Assembly: GCA_902489955.1 (NCBI GenBank)
Contig: CABUBY010000094.1
Span: 1 to 6,327, forward strand
DNA length: 6,327 bases
From: an uncultured Collinsella sp.
GTDB taxonomy: Bacteria; Actinomycetota; Coriobacteriia; Coriobacteriales; Coriobacteriaceae
Direction: 5' to 3'
The notes beneath the pieces are model-generated. The model did not search any database. It saw nothing but the letters and a program-made list of their open reading frames with translations, and was not told the DNA's origin. A program made the position numbers and the translations under genes. Below are positions 5,951 to 6,327 of the stretch, piece after piece. Positions within the stretch are counted from its first letter, which is position 1. Each line of letters begins with the position of its first letter.

Positions 5951-6008
5951 CAGGTTTGTTTGCCCCGCGTGCATAGGATTTGGGACAAATTGGCCTGATT
6001 TTGTCCCA
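5937..6008. repeat. Tandem TGGGACA elements, candidate operators
   Basis: The second element is a perfect inverted repeat: TGGGACAAA (5981-5989), a 10-base centre, then TTTGTCCCA (6000-6008). The first, at 5937-5966, begins with the same TGGGACA and ends in TTTGCCCC, and looks like a degenerate copy. Their starts are 44 bases apart, about four helical turns. In addition AATCAGG (5948-5954) is complementary to CCTGATT (5994-6000), so the outer parts of both copies are also related. Copy one covers the candidate -10 of the regulator gene; copy two lies in its leader, just upstream of the ribosome binding site. They could be protein-binding sites or, for copy two, an mRNA hairpin. Confidence 0.5.
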
Positions 6009-6028
6009 GGAACAACGGGAGGGTAGGT

Positions 6029-6327
6029 ATGCTCATTTCTTCTAAGGGCCGCTATGCCCTCCGGCTGATGATCTATATCGCGGCGCTGGGCGACGCCGAG
6101 GGCAAGATTGCCTTGCGCGAGGTTGCCGACCGCGAGCATATCTCGCAAAAGTATCTGGAGCAGCTGGTCCGTCCGCTTATGAAGGCGGGCCTGCTTAAGA
6201 GCGTGCGCGGCAAGGGCGGCGGCTACATGATGGCCAAGGACCCGGCCGAGGTGCGCGCCGGCGACATCCTGCGCGCTGTCGAGGGCAGCACGGCGCCCGT
6301 GGCGTGCGACGGCATCGACAACAGCTG
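6029..6327 (+). CDS. Rrf2/IscR-family transcriptional regulator, 3' end missing
   Basis: The first 99 codons of a winged-helix Rrf2-family repressor are present; the gene runs off the window, and full-length relatives are usually 140-170 residues. The N-terminus (SSKGRYALRLM) matches the IscR style SKGRYAVTAM. The helix-turn-helix spans about 27-58 (ISQKYLEQLVRPLMKAGLL), followed by the wing VRGKGGGYMMAKD (59-71). Glu44 corresponds to IscR Glu43, which affects discrimination between IscR site types. Cys93 aligns with IscR Cys92, the first [2Fe-2S] ligand; codon 100 begins with TG, compatible with a second cysteine. GGGAGGG lies five bases before the ATG. Divergent placement next to suf suggests an Fe-S-sensing regulator of suf and of itself. 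CymR-type Rrf2 proteins lack the cysteines, so Cys93 favours the IscR-like branch. Confidence 0.92.
   Translation, partial: MLISSKGRYALRLMIYIAALGDAEGKIALREVADREHISQKYLEQLVRPLMKAGLLKSVRGKGGGYMMAKDPAEVRAGDILRAVEGSTAPVACDGIDNS

Noticed and set aside
5930..6148. Minus-strand open frame of 72 codons across the control region
   Set aside because: It overlaps the regulator gene and its promoter in antisense and has no ribosome binding site or protein-like composition.
1..6327. tRNA, rRNA, CRISPR array, insertion sequence or integrase
   Set aside because: I looked for T-arm GTTCGA-type sequence, regularly spaced repeats and transposase-like products on both strands and found none.

Overview
The window holds one well-defined locus: a complete SUF iron-sulfur cluster assembly operon on the minus strand, sufC-sufB-sufD-sufS-sufU (5808 down to 566), and the 5' part of a divergent Rrf2/IscR-family regulator on the plus strand (6029 to the window end). 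By eye the DNA is G+C-rich, with G/C-ending codons. The Gram-positive-type proteins (SufU rather than SufE, SufB ending in the ELPLEYAVEMN/EMEGAIG style) and the C-B-D-S-U order with an adjacent Rrf2 gene suggest a high-GC Gram-positive anaerobe. A Coriobacteriia member such as Collinsella is my best guess; this is inference and was not checked by any search.

Layout, left to right. 1-503: no convincing gene; several inverted and direct repeats, dense at 304-405 and 433-489. 504-533: strong intrinsic terminator for the minus-strand operon. 566-5808: the five suf genes, packed with overlaps of 8, 4 and 1 bases and one 12-base gap. 5809-6028: a 220-base divergent control region with a candidate promoter in each direction and several dyad-symmetric elements, including an IscR type-1-like site. 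6029-6327: regulator gene, cut by the window edge after its first candidate cluster-ligand cysteine.

How the genes work together: SufS (PLP cysteine desulfurase) takes sulfur from cysteine as a persulfide on Cys396. SufU, a zinc-dependent sulfurtransferase, accepts it and passes it to the SufB-SufC-SufD scaffold, where the SufC ATPase drives the shape changes needed for cluster assembly on SufB/SufD. The divergent regulator probably senses Fe-S status and controls both itself and the operon. All catalytic residues I could check are present, so the system looks functional.

I see no undescribed system here. The points most worth a second look are the layered operator architecture at 5893-6008, a cysteine-pair N-terminal extension on SufS, and the structured non-coding stretch downstream of the suf terminator.
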